64,000 nt of DNA from NCBI GenBank assembly GCA_021776925.1, contig JAJFFB010000071.1:31278-95277 (forward strand). Direction: 5' to 3'. Position numbers and translations under genes: made by a program. Numbering within the stretch: the first letter of the stretch is position 1; every line of letters begins with the position of its first letter. The notes under the pieces are model-generated. The model had not been told where the DNA came from. It saw nothing but the letters and a program-made list of their open reading frames with translations, and searched no databases. Source of the stretch: Planctomycetota bacterium (lineage in GTDB: Bacteria > Planctomycetota > UBA1135). Of this stretch, positions 26,521 to 37,200 are shown one piece after another.

Positions 26521-27242
26521 AGACAATCTGGATCGGGCGTGACGAAGGCAGCGGCCGCGACTGGTTGGAAGCCGCGCGCAAGGCCGGCTGGGAAGGCCGC
26601 GCGCTGCCGTTGATCCGGCGCGAACCTGTGGCTCCCGACGCTGCCGGCGAGGCCGCTCTGGCCGACCTGCAGCGCGGCGACTGGCTGTTCCTGACCAGCG
26701 CTGCGGCGGTGCGCCTCGGCCTGAAGCCGCTGCATTCACGCTTCCCGCTGCTGCAACAGGCGCGCCTGGCGGTGGTCGGCCCGGGCACTGCCGCAGCCTT
26801 GCGCCGCGCCCGCGGCCAGGGTCTGCCGCTGCCCGAGGCCAGCCTGATGGCCGACGGCCGCGGCGGCGCCGCGCTGGCCGAGGCTTTCCTTAATGGCCCT
26901 GGTGAAAAAGCAGACCGCGAGCGGCCTCTGTACTGGATGCGCGCCAAGAACCCGCGTCCGGAACTTGCCGAGCAGCTCGAGAGTGCCGGATGGCGGCTGG
27001 TCGGACTGCCGGTCTACCGCGTCGAGGGCGTCGACGGCCCGGTGCCCGAGAGCCATCAGCCGGTGCTGTTGTTCTCGCCCTCCGGTGCGCGTGCGCTGAG
27101 CCAGCGCGTGGCGGTGCCCGGATCCTGTTCGGTCTACGCCCTCGGCGCGACCACCGCGGCGGCGGCCGTCGAGGCCGGCTTCCAGGTGATCGCCACCCTC
27201 GACCAGCCTTCTGCGCAGGCCTTTGCCGATTGCCTGCGTTGA
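26517..27242 (+). CDS. hemD: Uroporphyrinogen-III synthase
   Basis: HemD cyclises hydroxymethylbilane with inversion of ring D to uroporphyrinogen III. The 241-residue protein has typical family length and two alpha/beta lobes; the motifs are weak, as usual in this family, but FLTSAAAVRLGL, LAVVGPGTAAAL and VLLFSPSGARAL fit. The assignment also rests on position between hemC and hemB. The ATG overlaps the hemC stop and is preceded by AGGAGG-like sequence (CAGGAGGCC), a good ribosome site. Confidence 0.88.
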   Translation: MKTIWIGRDEGSGRDWLEAARKAGWEGRALPLIRREPVAPDAAGEAALADLQRGDWLFLTSAAAVRLGLKPLHSRFPLLQQARLAVVGPGTAAALRRARGQGLPLPEASLMADGRGGAALAEAFLNGPGEKADRERPLYWMRAKNPRPELAEQLESAGWRLVGLPVYRVEGVDGPVPESHQPVLLFSPSGARALSQRVAVPGSCSVYALGATTAAAAVEAGFQVIATLDQPSAQAFADCLR

Positions 27243-27295
27243 ATCGACTCCGTTGACTGCTTGAACCACCGGCCGTTGCCTCGGCCAGCACCATC

Positions 27296-28294
27296 ATGAG
27301 CGCCGATTCCTTCTCTCTCGACCTGCCGCGGCGTCCGCGCCGCTGGCGGCGCAGCGAACGCATGCGCGGGCTTGCCGCCGAAACCGGTCTCGAACTGCGC
27401 CGCCTGGTGCAGGGCCATTTCGTGCTGCCCGGAGAGGGTCGCAGCGAGGAAATCGCCACCCTGCCCGGGGTCAGCCGCCATAGCGCCGATCGCCTGGTGA
27501 GCGCGGTAGAACTAGACCTCGCCCGCGGCGTCGCTGCGGTGATGTTGTTCGGCGTGCCCGAAAACAAGGACGACCTCGGCAGCGGCGCCCACGACCAGAA
27601 CGGCGAAGTCGCCCAGGCGGTGCGAGCCCTGCGCTCGGCTTTCGGCGATGACCTGCTGGTGATGGTCGACGTGTGCTTGTGCCCGTACACCAGCCACGGC
27701 CACTGCGGTTTCGTCGCCGGAGAAGAGATCGTCAACGACGAATCGGTGGGCGCCCTCGCGCGCATGGCCGAAGTGCTCGCCGCCGCCGGCGCCGACTTCG
27801 TCTGTCCCTCCGACATGATGGACGGCCGCATCGGCGCGATCCGCGAGCGCCTCGACGACGCCGGCCACACCAGCACTTCGATCCTGGCCTACACCGCCAA
27901 GTATGCCAGCGCCTTTTATGGCCCATTCCGCGACGCCGCCGGCTCGGCGCCGTCCTTCGGCGACCGGCGCAGCTACCAGATGGACTGGCGCAACCGCCGC
28001 GAAGCAATGCGCGAGCTCGAACTCGACCTCGACGAAGGCGCCGACATGGTCATGGTCAAGCCGGCACTGGCCTACCTCGACATCATCCGCGACTTCGCCG
28101 AAGCCAGCCCGGTGCCGGTGTGCGCCTACAACGTCAGCGGTGAATACGCGCTGGTCAAGGCCGCTGCGCGCGAAGGCCTGGCCGACGAACGCGCGCTGAC
28201 CCTGGAAACGCTGGGCGCGATCCACCGCGCCGGCGCCGACTGCATCATCACCTACCACGCCAGCGACCTTGCGCGCCAGGGCTGGCTCGGCTGA
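27296..28294 (+). CDS. hemB: Porphobilinogen synthase (zinc type)
   Basis: HemB condenses two 5-aminolevulinates to porphobilinogen. The 332-residue protein shows the zinc-site Cys cluster DVCLCPYTSHGHCG, which marks the zinc-dependent rather than the all-magnesium class, DFVCPSDMMDGRIGAIR, YTAKYASAFYGPFRDA with the first active-site Lys, DMVMVKPALAYLDI with the Schiff-base Lys, and YNVSGEYA. It follows hemD after 53 bp, the widest gap inside the heme cluster, and is 10 bp before hemL. Assignment is certain. Confidence 0.97.
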   Translation: MSADSFSLDLPRRPRRWRRSERMRGLAAETGLELRRLVQGHFVLPGEGRSEEIATLPGVSRHSADRLVSAVELDLARGVAAVMLFGVPENKDDLGSGAHDQNGEVAQAVRALRSAFGDDLLVMVDVCLCPYTSHGHCGFVAGEEIVNDESVGALARMAEVLAAAGADFVCPSDMMDGRIGAIRERLDDAGHTSTSILAYTAKYASAFYGPFRDAAGSAPSFGDRRSYQMDWRNRREAMRELELDLDEGADMVMVKPALAYLDIIRDFAEASPVPVCAYNVSGEYALVKAAAREGLADERALTLETLGAIHRAGADCIITYHASDLARQGWLG

Positions 28295-28304
28295 ACCACA
28301 ACTC

Positions 28305-29618
28305 ATGGAATCTGCCTCGACTGCTGCGGCGACCAGCGCCGAACTCTACCGCCGGGCTTGTGCGGTCATGCCCGGAGGCGTGTCCTCACCGGTGCGCGCC
28401 TTCGGCTCGGTCGGCGGCACCCCGGTCTACTTCCAATCTGCGTGTGGCTCGCGGGTACGCAGTGAAGACGGCCGCGAGTACTTCGATTTCATCGGCTCGT
28501 GGGGGCCGCTGATTCTCGGTCACGCGCACCCCGAGGTGGTCCAGGCGGTGCAACTGGCCGCCGCGCGCGGCACCAGTTTCGGTGCGCCGTGCCGTGACGA
28601 ATTGCTGCTCGCCGAGAAGATCGTCGAGCTGTCGCCGGTCGCCGACAAGGTGCGCTTCGTCAACTCCGGCACCGAGGCGACGATGTCGGCGCTGCGCCTG
28701 GCGCGCGCCGCCACCGGCCGCGACCTGATGGTCAAGTTCGACGGCTGTTACCACGGTCACGGCGATCCTTTCCTGGTCAAGGCCGGTTCCGGCCTGGCGA
28801 CCACCGGCGAGTCGTCTTCGGCCGGCGTGCCGCAGGCAGTCAGCGGCCAGACCGGGGTGCTGCCCCTGGACGACGAGGCCGCGCTCGAGGCCTGGTTCGA
28901 GCAACACGGCGCCGACACCGCGGCGGTGTTCGTCGAAGGGGTGCCGGCCAACTGCGGGCTGCTGGTGCAGCGTCCGGAGTGGATGGCGGCCCTGCGGCGG
29001 ATCACGCGCGAGCACGGCACTCTCCTGGTGGTCGACGAGGTCATCACCGGCTTCCGCCTCGCTCCTGGTGGCGTCTGCGAACTCGAGGACTACGCCGCTG
29101 ACCTGGTCACCTACGGCAAGGTCATTGGGGGGGGGCTTGCCGTCGGTGCCTACGGCGGCAGCCACGCCTTGATGGACCGCATCAGCCCGCAGGGGGGGGT
29201 CTATCAGGCCGGTACCTTGAGCGGCAACCCGCTCGGCATGGCCGCCGGTCTGGCCGCCCTGCGCGTGCTCGAAGACGAGGACGGCTGGGCGCGGCTGGAA
29301 CAAATCGGCCAGGCGTGGCAGCAACGGCTTGAGCCCCTGCTCCAGCGCGAAGCCGCCGCAGCGGCACCGCTGGCCCTGCAAAGGCAGGGTTCGATCTTCT
29401 GGCTGTGCTTTGGCACCAGCGAAGCGCCGCGGCGCTTCGACGCCATTCCTGCCGCGGGCGCCGACCGTTACCAGCGCTTCTTCCACGCCTTGCTCGACGA
29501 CGGCGTGCTCATCGCCCCCTCGGCCTACGAGGTGGGCTTCCTCAACCTGACCATGAGCGAGGACGACCTCGATCAGGCCGCCGCCGCCTTTGCGCGCGCC
29601 TTGGAGCTGAGCCGATGA
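28305..29618 (+). CDS. hemL: Glutamate-1-semialdehyde 2,1-aminomutase
   Basis: HemL converts glutamate-1-semialdehyde to 5-aminolevulinate with PLP/PMP. The 437-residue protein has PGGVSSPVRAF near the N-terminus, VNSGTEATMSALRLARA, YHGHGD, VVDEVITGFR, the PLP Lys272 in TYGKVIGGGL, and GTLSGNPLGMAAG. The ATG was chosen 10 nt after hemB because MESAST leads into the family start; an in-frame upstream ATG would overlap hemB. Two long G runs (nine at 29127-29135, eight at 29192-29199) encode Gly repeats. Its stop overlaps the hemE ATG. Confidence 0.97.
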   Translation: MESASTAAATSAELYRRACAVMPGGVSSPVRAFGSVGGTPVYFQSACGSRVRSEDGREYFDFIGSWGPLILGHAHPEVVQAVQLAAARGTSFGAPCRDELLLAEKIVELSPVADKVRFVNSGTEATMSALRLARAATGRDLMVKFDGCYHGHGDPFLVKAGSGLATTGESSSAGVPQAVSGQTGVLPLDDEAALEAWFEQHGADTAAVFVEGVPANCGLLVQRPEWMAALRRITREHGTLLVVDEVITGFRLAPGGVCELEDYAADLVTYGKVIGGGLAVGAYGGSHALMDRISPQGGVYQAGTLSGNPLGMAAGLAALRVLEDEDGWARLEQIGQAWQQRLEPLLQREAAAAAPLALQRQGSIFWLCFGTSEAPRRFDAIPAAGADRYQRFFHALLDDGVLIAPSAYEVGFLNLTMSEDDLDQAAAAFARALELSR

Positions 29619-30640
29619 ACGACAAACTGCTGCTGCGAGCCCTGCGCGGGGAAGCGGTCGAGCGCACGCCAATCTGGTTGATGCGCCAGGCCGGCCGCGT
29701 CCTGCCTGAGTACCGCGAATTGAAGGCCGAACACGGCTTCGTCAAGATGGCCTCGACGCCGGAACTGGCGGCGCGCGTGACCTTGCAGCCGATCGAACGC
29801 TTCGGCTGGGACGGTGCGATCCTGTTCGCCGACATCCTCACCCCGCTGATGCCGCTGGACTTCGGCATCGATTTCAACCCCGGTCCGGTGTTTGAGAAGC
29901 CTCTGCAGGGCGCCGAAGACCTCGACCGTGTGTGTCTGCCTGCGGCCGGTTCGCTGGACCACGTCGCCGAGGCGGTGCGCCTGGTGCGCGCCGAACTGCC
30001 CGCGGAAACCACGATGCTCGGCTTCGCCGGTGCGCCGCTGACGATGGCGGCCTACCTGCTCGATGGCGGTGGTTCGCGCGAACATGCACGCCTGCGCGCC
30101 GCGTTGCACGGACAGCCCGAGTTCTTTGCCGATCTGATGGACCGGCTCGCCGACCTCACCATCGACTACCTGCGCATGCAGATCGACGCCGGCGTCGAAG
30201 CCTTCCAGCTTTTTGACACCTGGGCCGGGCTGCTGGAAGAAGGCGCCTACCGCCGCGCGGCGCTGCCCTCGGTGCAGAAGATCTTCCGCGCCCTCGAGGG
30301 CAGCGTGCCGCGACTTTACCTGATCAAAGATGGCTCGCACCTGCTTGCGGCGATGAGCGAAGCTGGCGCCGACGCGCTCAGCCTCGACTGGCGCACCCCG
30401 CTGGACCAGGCACGGGCGCGGCTCGGCGACGGCGTGCCGCTGCAGGGCAACCTCGATCCGGGCGCGCTGCTCGGCACCGCCGACAGCGTGCGCAGCGCGG
30501 TGCAGGACGTCCTCGACCGCAACGCCGGCCGCCCCGGCCACGTCTTCAACCTCGGTCACGGACTGCTGCCGCAGACCCCGATCGAGAACCTGAGTGTCCT
30601 CAAGGAAACGGTGTACGCGCATGAGCCGGCCTGTACTTGA
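29615..30640 (+). CDS. hemE: Uroporphyrinogen decarboxylase
   Basis: HemE decarboxylates the four acetate groups of uroporphyrinogen III to give coproporphyrinogen III. The 341-residue protein carries both signature patterns: PIWLMRQAGRVLPEYRE at 19-35, and GFAGAPLTMAAYLLDG. It also has LFADILTPL, FDTWAGLL, SLDWRTPLDQAR, LQGNLDPGALL and FNLGHGLLPQTP. It overlaps hemL by 4 nt at its start, and its 3' end overlaps hemN by 20 nt. All catalytic Arg and Asp regions are intact. Confidence 0.97.
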   Translation: MNDKLLLRALRGEAVERTPIWLMRQAGRVLPEYRELKAEHGFVKMASTPELAARVTLQPIERFGWDGAILFADILTPLMPLDFGIDFNPGPVFEKPLQGAEDLDRVCLPAAGSLDHVAEAVRLVRAELPAETTMLGFAGAPLTMAAYLLDGGGSREHARLRAALHGQPEFFADLMDRLADLTIDYLRMQIDAGVEAFQLFDTWAGLLEEGAYRRAALPSVQKIFRALEGSVPRLYLIKDGSHLLAAMSEAGADALSLDWRTPLDQARARLGDGVPLQGNLDPGALLGTADSVRSAVQDVLDRNAGRPGHVFNLGHGLLPQTPIENLSVLKETVYAHEPACT

Positions 30641-32006
30641 CGTCCCTTCCGATTTGTTGGCCAAATACGACCGCGTCGGCCCGCGTTACACCTCGTACCC
30701 CACCGCGCCGGTGTGGCGCGACGACTTCGGCGAGCAGGGGCTGGTCCAGGCGCTGGATGCCGCCAATGCCAAGCCCGATGCTCCGCTCGGTGTCTACGTG
30801 CACCTGCCCTTCTGCCAGAAGCGCTGTCTGTTCTGCGCCTGCAACGTGATCCTGGGCAAGCGCGAAGACATCGTGCTGGACTACCTGGACCGCCTCGAGC
30901 AAGAAATCGACCGCTTCGCCGCGCGGCTGCCGCAGCGGCGCAAACTGTCGGCCATGCACTGGGGGGGGGGAACGCCGACGCACCTCAGCCCGGAGCAGAT
31001 CGAACGCGTCGCCGGGCGTATCTTCAAGCACTTCGAGCTTCTGCCCGACGCCGAGGTCTCGATCGAGGTGCATCCGCCGGTGACCACCGAGGAGCAGTTG
31101 CGCACTCTTTACGGCCTCGGCTTCCGCCGCCTGTCGCTGGGCGTGCAGGACCTCGACTGGGACGTGCAGCAGTTGATCGCGCGCGACCAGACCGTCGAGC
31201 AGACCGAGCACATTCTGCTGCTGGCGCGGGAGCTCGGTTTCGAAAGCGTCAACTTCGATCTGATCTACGGCCTGCCCGGCCAGACCGCAGAGACCTGGGA
31301 CTTCACCCTCGATCAGATCCTGCGCATGCACCCCGACCGCCTGGCGGTCTACAGCTACGCGCACGTGCCGTGGCTGCACCCGCACCAGGACCGCATGCCC
31401 GCCGACCGCCTGCCGGCGCCCGATCTGAAGCTGCACATGATCCGGCGTTCGAAGGAACGTCTGGCCGGCGATGGGGGCTACGTCGAGATCGGTTTCGACC
31501 ATTTCGCCGCGCCCACCGATTCGATGGCCAAGGCGGTGGGCAAACATCGTCTGTACCGCAACTTCATGGGTTACACGGTCAAGCCCGGTGACGATTACGT
31601 CGGCTTCGGCGTTTCGGCGATCTCCGAGGTCAGCGGCTGTTTCGTGCAGAACCACGCCAAGCTCAATCGTTGGAACGAGGGCATCGATGGCGGCGGCTTC
31701 GCGGTCCACAAGGGCTTGCGTCTGAGCCAGGACGACCTGCTGCGCAAGCTGATCATCGAGCGCCTGATGTGCAACCTGTGGCTGGACCTCGACGAGGTCG
31801 AGCAACATTCGGAGCACCCCTTCCTGGAAGAGTTCGCCGCCGCCTGGGAGGCGCTGGCAGAAATGGAAGCCGACGGTTTGGTGGTGCGCGGAGCACGCCA
31901 TCTGCAGATTACCGAACTGGGGCGCACCTTCCTGCGCAACGTGTGCATGCTGTTCGACGGCTACCTGCCGGAACAGGAAGGCCAGCGTTTCTCGCGTACC
32001 ATCTGA
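30621..32006 (+). CDS. hemN: Oxygen-independent coproporphyrinogen III oxidase
   Basis: This radical-SAM enzyme decarboxylates two propionates of coproporphyrinogen III to vinyls without O2. The 461-residue protein has YTSYPTAPVW near the start, the cluster motif PFCQKRCLFCACN (CxxxCxxC), the SAM-binding HWGGGTPTHLS, IEVHPPVTTEEQL, LSLGVQDLDWDVQQL, NFDLIYGLPGQT and the C-terminal HemN domain. The N-terminal YTSYP plus CxC distinguish a true HemN from HemW. A 10-G run (30961-30970) encodes the GGG of the SAM motif. It overlaps hemE and is joined to hemH by TGATG. Confidence 0.95.
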   Translation: MSRPVLDVPSDLLAKYDRVGPRYTSYPTAPVWRDDFGEQGLVQALDAANAKPDAPLGVYVHLPFCQKRCLFCACNVILGKREDIVLDYLDRLEQEIDRFAARLPQRRKLSAMHWGGGTPTHLSPEQIERVAGRIFKHFELLPDAEVSIEVHPPVTTEEQLRTLYGLGFRRLSLGVQDLDWDVQQLIARDQTVEQTEHILLLARELGFESVNFDLIYGLPGQTAETWDFTLDQILRMHPDRLAVYSYAHVPWLHPHQDRMPADRLPAPDLKLHMIRRSKERLAGDGGYVEIGFDHFAAPTDSMAKAVGKHRLYRNFMGYTVKPGDDYVGFGVSAISEVSGCFVQNHAKLNRWNEGIDGGGFAVHKGLRLSQDDLLRKLIIERLMCNLWLDLDEVEQHSEHPFLEEFAAAWEALAEMEADGLVVRGARHLQITELGRTFLRNVCMLFDGYLPEQEGQRFSRTI

Positions 32007-33028
32007 TGTCCGCGCGGATCGCCGTCCTGCTGCTGCAGATGGGGGGGCCGCGCAGCCTCGGCGAGGTCGAGGAATACATTCGTGTGCTGTTCTCCGACGC
32101 GGATCTGGTGCGTTTGCCGGCACCGGTTTCGTGGTTCCGCGCGCCGCTTGCGCGGCTGGTCGCCAAGCGCCGCGCTCCCGCTGTGCGCCGGCAGTACCAG
32201 CACATCGGTGGCGCATCCCCCAACAATCGCATCACCGAGGAGCAGGCGGATGCGCTGCAGCGCGCCTTGCACGCGCGCGGTTTCGACCAGGTGCTGTGTT
32301 TCGCCGCCATGACCTACACTCCGCCCAGTGCTGGCGATGCTTTGCGCAGCGCGCGCGCTGCCGGCTGCACGCAATTCCTGGCGGTCTCGCTGTTCCCACA
32401 CTATTGCAGCGCCAGCACCGGCGCCTCGATCAGCGATCTGCACCGCGGCTGCGAGGCCAACGAGCTGGCCTTCGAGGACTTGTGGCTGCTCGACCGCTGG
32501 AGCGACGACTGCGCCTATCTGGATGCCATGGCGCAGCGCTGTAGGACCACGCTGGCGGAAGCCGCGACCGCACACCCGGATCCGCCCCACCTGGTGATCA
32601 GCGCGCATGGCATCCCCGAGAGCTACGTGCAGCGCGGCGATCCCTACCTCGACGAGATCCGCGCCTGCGTCGAAAACCTGATCAAGAGACTGCGTCCGGC
32701 GCCGGCCTACAGCCTGTGTTTTCAGAGCCGCGCCACGCCGGTGAAGTGGGTGCAGCCGGCCACCGACGCCACCTTGCAGCGCCTCGGCGCCGAGGGGGTG
32801 CGCAACGTCGTGGTGCTGCCGATCTCTTTCGTCAACGACCACATCGAAACCCTGTACGAGATCGACATGCTGCTCTCCGATGTGGCCCGCGCTTGCGGCG
32901 TTGATTGCTACCGCCGAGTGCCGTCCTTCAACGCCGATGCCGATCTGATCGGTATCCTCGCCGGCCTGGTCGCCGGCAGCCCGCTGTTCCACGGCGTGTC
33001 CGGTTCTGCCCCCCCCAATCATGAGTGA
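32006..33028 (+). CDS. hemH: Ferrochelatase
   Basis: HemH inserts Fe2+ into protoporphyrin IX at the membrane. The 340-residue protein starts with VLLLQMGGPRSLGEVEEYIR, and has IGGASPNNRIT, the metal-site His in VISAHGIPESYVQRGDPY, CFQSRATPVKWVQPATD, and the conserved Glu stretch VLPISFVNDHIETLYEID. These all fit protoporphyrin ferrochelatase. No Cys-rich 2Fe-2S tail is evident. The ATG overlaps the hemN stop, and its 3' end overlaps hemY by 8 nt. A 7-G run lies in QMGGP near the start. Confidence 0.95.
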   Translation: MSARIAVLLLQMGGPRSLGEVEEYIRVLFSDADLVRLPAPVSWFRAPLARLVAKRRAPAVRRQYQHIGGASPNNRITEEQADALQRALHARGFDQVLCFAAMTYTPPSAGDALRSARAAGCTQFLAVSLFPHYCSASTGASISDLHRGCEANELAFEDLWLLDRWSDDCAYLDAMAQRCRTTLAEAATAHPDPPHLVISAHGIPESYVQRGDPYLDEIRACVENLIKRLRPAPAYSLCFQSRATPVKWVQPATDATLQRLGAEGVRNVVVLPISFVNDHIETLYEIDMLLSDVARACGVDCYRRVPSFNADADLIGILAGLVAGSPLFHGVSGSAPPNHE

Positions 33029-34418
33029 CTGTACAGATCTGGCCGTCGTCGGCGCCGGCTTCGCCGGCCTGGCCGCCGCCCACCTGGCGCGCAACAGCGG
33101 GCGCGAAACCGTGGTCCTGGAAAGGAAATCCCGCGCCGGTGGCAAGGGTCTGACCCTGAGCGAACATGGTTTCGTGGTCGAACAGGGGCCGCTCGGCTGG
33201 CTCAACCGCGAACCCGCGCTGCTGGATCTGCTTGAACAGCTCGAGATCGAACCCTTGCAGGCCGCCGACGCGCAGGGCGAGCGCTTCCTGGTCAAGGACG
33301 GGCGGCTGGTGCCGCTTCCCACCGGCCCGCTGGCCTTCATGCGCACGCCGCTGCTGTCGCCGGGCGGCCGTCTGCGTTTCGTGAGCGAATTCTTGCGCCG
33401 CCGCCGGCGTAGCGACGCCGACGAGAGCGTCCACGATTTCGCCACCCGCCGTTTCGGTCCGCAGGCCGCTGCAACGCTGTTTGAAGCCTTTGTCAGCGGC
33501 GTTTTCGCCGGCGATCCGCGCCAGCTCTCGGTGCAGGCGGCCTTCCCCTTGTTCAGCCGTTTCGAAAACAACCACGGCTCGATCATGCGCGGTGGCTTCG
33601 CCCATATGCGCCGCTTGCGCAAGCAACGCGCGCAGGTCAAAGCCGGCTCGCTGGTGGCGCGGATGAAACGCGGCACCCTGCTCAGCCTTCCCGGCGGCAT
33701 GGGCGAGCTGGCGTGGAAGCTGGCTGAGCCTCTCGGCCAGGATCTGCGCCTGGGCCGGTTCCCTGACCGCATCCTCTATCTGGAGCAGCCGGCCAGTGAC
33801 GGCGCGCGCTGGGTACTGAAGGCCGAGGGCGAAGAAATGCTGCGCGCGCGTGAGGTGCTGCTCGCCTGCCCGGCAGCGGATGCTGCGCAAATGCTCGCCC
33901 CGTGCGCGCCGCAACTGGGCGCCGCCGCCGCCGGCATGCAGGCGGCCTCCTTGGCGGTGGTCACGATCGCGATGCGCCGCGAGCAGGCCAGCGGCACGAT
34001 CGACGGTTTCGGCTTCCTGGCGCCGCGCAGCGAGGGCCTGCGCCCGCTGGGAGTGCAGTTCTGCCACTCGATCTTCCCGGCGCAGACGCCGGCGGGCTGG
34101 GTGCAGTTGCGGGTCATGCTTGGTGGTGCGCTGGATCCCGCGGCGATGGAGCTGGGCGACGCAGAAATGCTCGCAGCCGCTCTCGACCCGCTGCGGCCGC
34201 TGCTCGGGCTCAACGGCGATCCGATGCACCACTGGATCTGCCGCTGGGACCAGGTTGTGCCGCAATACAACATGGGCCATCTACAGCGGGTGGCGATCTT
34301 CGACCAGGCCGAGAAGCGCCTCTCCGGGCTGCGTTTCAGCGGCGATTCATTCCACGGAGTCGGCGTGCCGGCCGCCTTCGCCCGGGCCCACGCGCTTTAC
34401 GGACCCGGGTGCAGTTAG
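33021..34418 (+). CDS. hemY: Protoporphyrinogen oxidase, HemY type
   Basis: This FAD enzyme removes six electrons from protoporphyrinogen IX to give protoporphyrin IX. The 465-residue protein has the dinucleotide motif [19 protein letters not shown] at the N-terminus, [55 protein letters not shown] and a C-terminal FAD-closing segment [15 protein letters not shown]. The pattern matches the O2-using HemY family rather than HemG or HemJ. It overlaps hemH by 8 nt and is the last heme gene, so the cluster makes heme through protoporphyrin rather than coproheme. Confidence 0.92.
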   Translation: MSDCTDLAVVGAGFAGLAAAHLARNSGRETVVLERKSRAGGKGLTLSEHGFVVEQGPLGWLNREPALLDLLEQLEIEPLQAADAQGERFLVKDGRLVPLPTGPLAFMRTPLLSPGGRLRFVSEFLRRRRRSDADESVHDFATRRFGPQAAATLFEAFVSGVFAGDPRQLSVQAAFPLFSRFENNHGSIMRGGFAHMRRLRKQRAQVKAGSLVARMKRGTLLSLPGGMGELAWKLAEPLGQDLRLGRFPDRILYLEQPASDGARWVLKAEGEEMLRAREVLLACPAADAAQMLAPCAPQLGAAAAGMQAASLAVVTIAMRREQASGTIDGFGFLAPRSEGLRPLGVQFCHSIFPAQTPAGWVQLRVMLGGALDPAAMELGDAEMLAAALDPLRPLLGLNGDPMHHWICRWDQVVPQYNMGHLQRVAIFDQAEKRLSGLRFSGDSFHGVGVPAAFARAHALYGPGCS

Positions 34419-34421
34419 AAT
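34416..34421 (+). promoter_or_regulatory. TAGAAT -10-like box, 7 nt before the kbl ATG
   Basis: TAGAAT begins inside the hemY stop region and is followed by CCAGGGT and the ATG. The spacing predicts a transcript starting at the kbl ATG, although AGGGT could also act as a weak ribosome site. It is identical to the hexamers before tdh and trkA. Confidence 0.5.
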
Positions 34422-34428
34422 CCAGGGT

Positions 34429-35640
<1,212 letters not shown>

Positions 35641-35724
35641 CACCGGTTGCGCCCTGGGTCCGCCAGATGGCACCAGGCGCTTGATTACGCAATACCTGCA
35701 GGGAAATCCCCACTAAGCATCATC

Positions 35725-37200
35725 ATGAGCACCGAGAACTGGCCCACCATCATCCAGGGAGGCATGGGCGTAGCCATTTCCGGCCGACGGCTGGCGCGCA
35801 CGGTGTCTCTCGCCGGGCAGTTCGGCGTGGTCTCCGGAACCGGAGTGGCGATCATTCTGATGCGCGATCTGTGGGAGGGCGACCTCGATGGCGCGTGCCG
35901 CCGCGCCCTGCGCGCCTTTCCCGACCAGGGTGTGGTCGAACGCGTTCTCGACCGTTATTACAACGAAGGCGGTCCTGATGGGCGGCCGTGTCCGCACACC
36001 AAGTTCTATTCGCTGAACACCTCGCCTGAAACGCTTGAGCTGACGGTCGCGTCGGCTTTCGTCGAGGTGTGGCTGGCCAAGGAGGGCCACCCCGGCAAGA
36101 TCGGTTTCAATCTGCTTGAAAAGACGCCGATCCCCAATCTTTCGGCGTTGTATGGCGCGATGCTGGCCAAGGTCGATGCCATCATCATGGGCGCCGGCCT
36201 GCCATTGCGCATTCCAGGGGTGCTGCAAGCCTATTCCCAGCACCAGGCCGGGCGTTATCCGCTCGAGGTGGTCGGCGCCGCCGAAGGCGAAATCCACCAC
36301 ACGGTCTTCGATCCGGCGCAGGTCATCGCCGATCTCTCGGCGTTGCAGCCGCTGCCTGTTCCGGCCTTCTTCCCGATCGTCACCGCGCCGGTCACCGCGC
36401 TGGCGCTGATCAAGCGTTCCAATGGTCCGGTCGACGGTTTCATCGTCGAGACACCGGTGGCCGGCGGCCACAACGCGCCACCACGCGGCCAGTACAAGTT
36501 CAATGAAAAGGGCGAACCGATCTACGGGCCGAAAGATTTCGCCCGCCCCGAAGCCTTCCGCCGCTTCGAGCTTCCCTATTGGATGGCCGGTGGCTATGGC
36601 AACCGCGAAGGTCTGAAACTTGCGCTCGAAGGCGGAGCCAACGGCATCCAGGTCGGCACCGCCTTCGCCTACAGCGAGGAATCCGGTTTCGATCCCGCGC
36701 TGCGCAACGCGGTTCTGGATCAGGTCCGGCGCAGCCGCATCGAAATCCGCACCGATGCGCGTGCTTCACCCACCGGCTTCCCCTTCAAGGTGGTGCCGGT
36801 GCCCGGCACGATGTCCGATGCCGAGGTGGCCGCCGCACGTCCGCGAGTGTGCGATCTCGGCTACCTGCGCCACCTTTACAAGCGCGAAGACGGCAGCCTC
36901 GGCTTCCGCTGTCCGTCGGAACCCGCCGAGGCGTGGCTGAAGAAGGGCGGCGCCCCTGAGGAGCTCGAAGGCCGCCTGTGTCTGTGCAACGCGCTGGTGC
37001 GCGATATCGGTGTGCGCTTGAAGAAAAAGGACGGCTACGTCGAACCCGCCCTGGTGACTTCCGGTGATGCCGTGACCAAGGTCTCGCTCTACATGCGGCC
37101 GGGGCAGATCAGTTACAGCGCTCTCGACGTTCTGGACGTGCTCCTGGGAAAGCGCGAGGCCTCGCCGTCAACGGCGCACACTGAGACCATCCCGGTCTGA
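35725..37200 (+). CDS. Nitronate monooxygenase-like flavoprotein
   Basis: This looks like an FMN-dependent TIM-barrel enzyme of the 2-nitropropane dioxygenase/PfaD/IMPDH-like group. The 491-residue protein has IIQGGMGVAISGRRLA at the N-terminus, FNLLEKTPIPNLSALYGAML, a VDGFIVETPVAGGHNAPPRG segment typical of FMN phosphate and active-site loops, and YGNREGLKLALEGGANGIQVGTAF. The Cys-containing C-terminal third (RVCDLGYLRHLY, CLCNALVRDIG) is an extension beyond classical nitronate monooxygenases. The physiological substrate is unknown. The ATG giving MSTENW was chosen over an upstream in-frame start. Its last 33 nt overlap the 3' end of argH on the other strand. Confidence 0.7.
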   Translation: MSTENWPTIIQGGMGVAISGRRLARTVSLAGQFGVVSGTGVAIILMRDLWEGDLDGACRRALRAFPDQGVVERVLDRYYNEGGPDGRPCPHTKFYSLNTSPETLELTVASAFVEVWLAKEGHPGKIGFNLLEKTPIPNLSALYGAMLAKVDAIIMGAGLPLRIPGVLQAYSQHQAGRYPLEVVGAAEGEIHHTVFDPAQVIADLSALQPLPVPAFFPIVTAPVTALALIKRSNGPVDGFIVETPVAGGHNAPPRGQYKFNEKGEPIYGPKDFARPEAFRRFELPYWMAGGYGNREGLKLALEGGANGIQVGTAFAYSEESGFDPALRNAVLDQVRRSRIEIRTDARASPTGFPFKVVPVPGTMSDAEVAAARPRVCDLGYLRHLYKREDGSLGFRCPSEPAEAWLKKGGAPEELEGRLCLCNALVRDIGVRLKKKDGYVEPALVTSGDAVTKVSLYMRPGQISYSALDVLDVLLGKREASPSTAHTETIPV

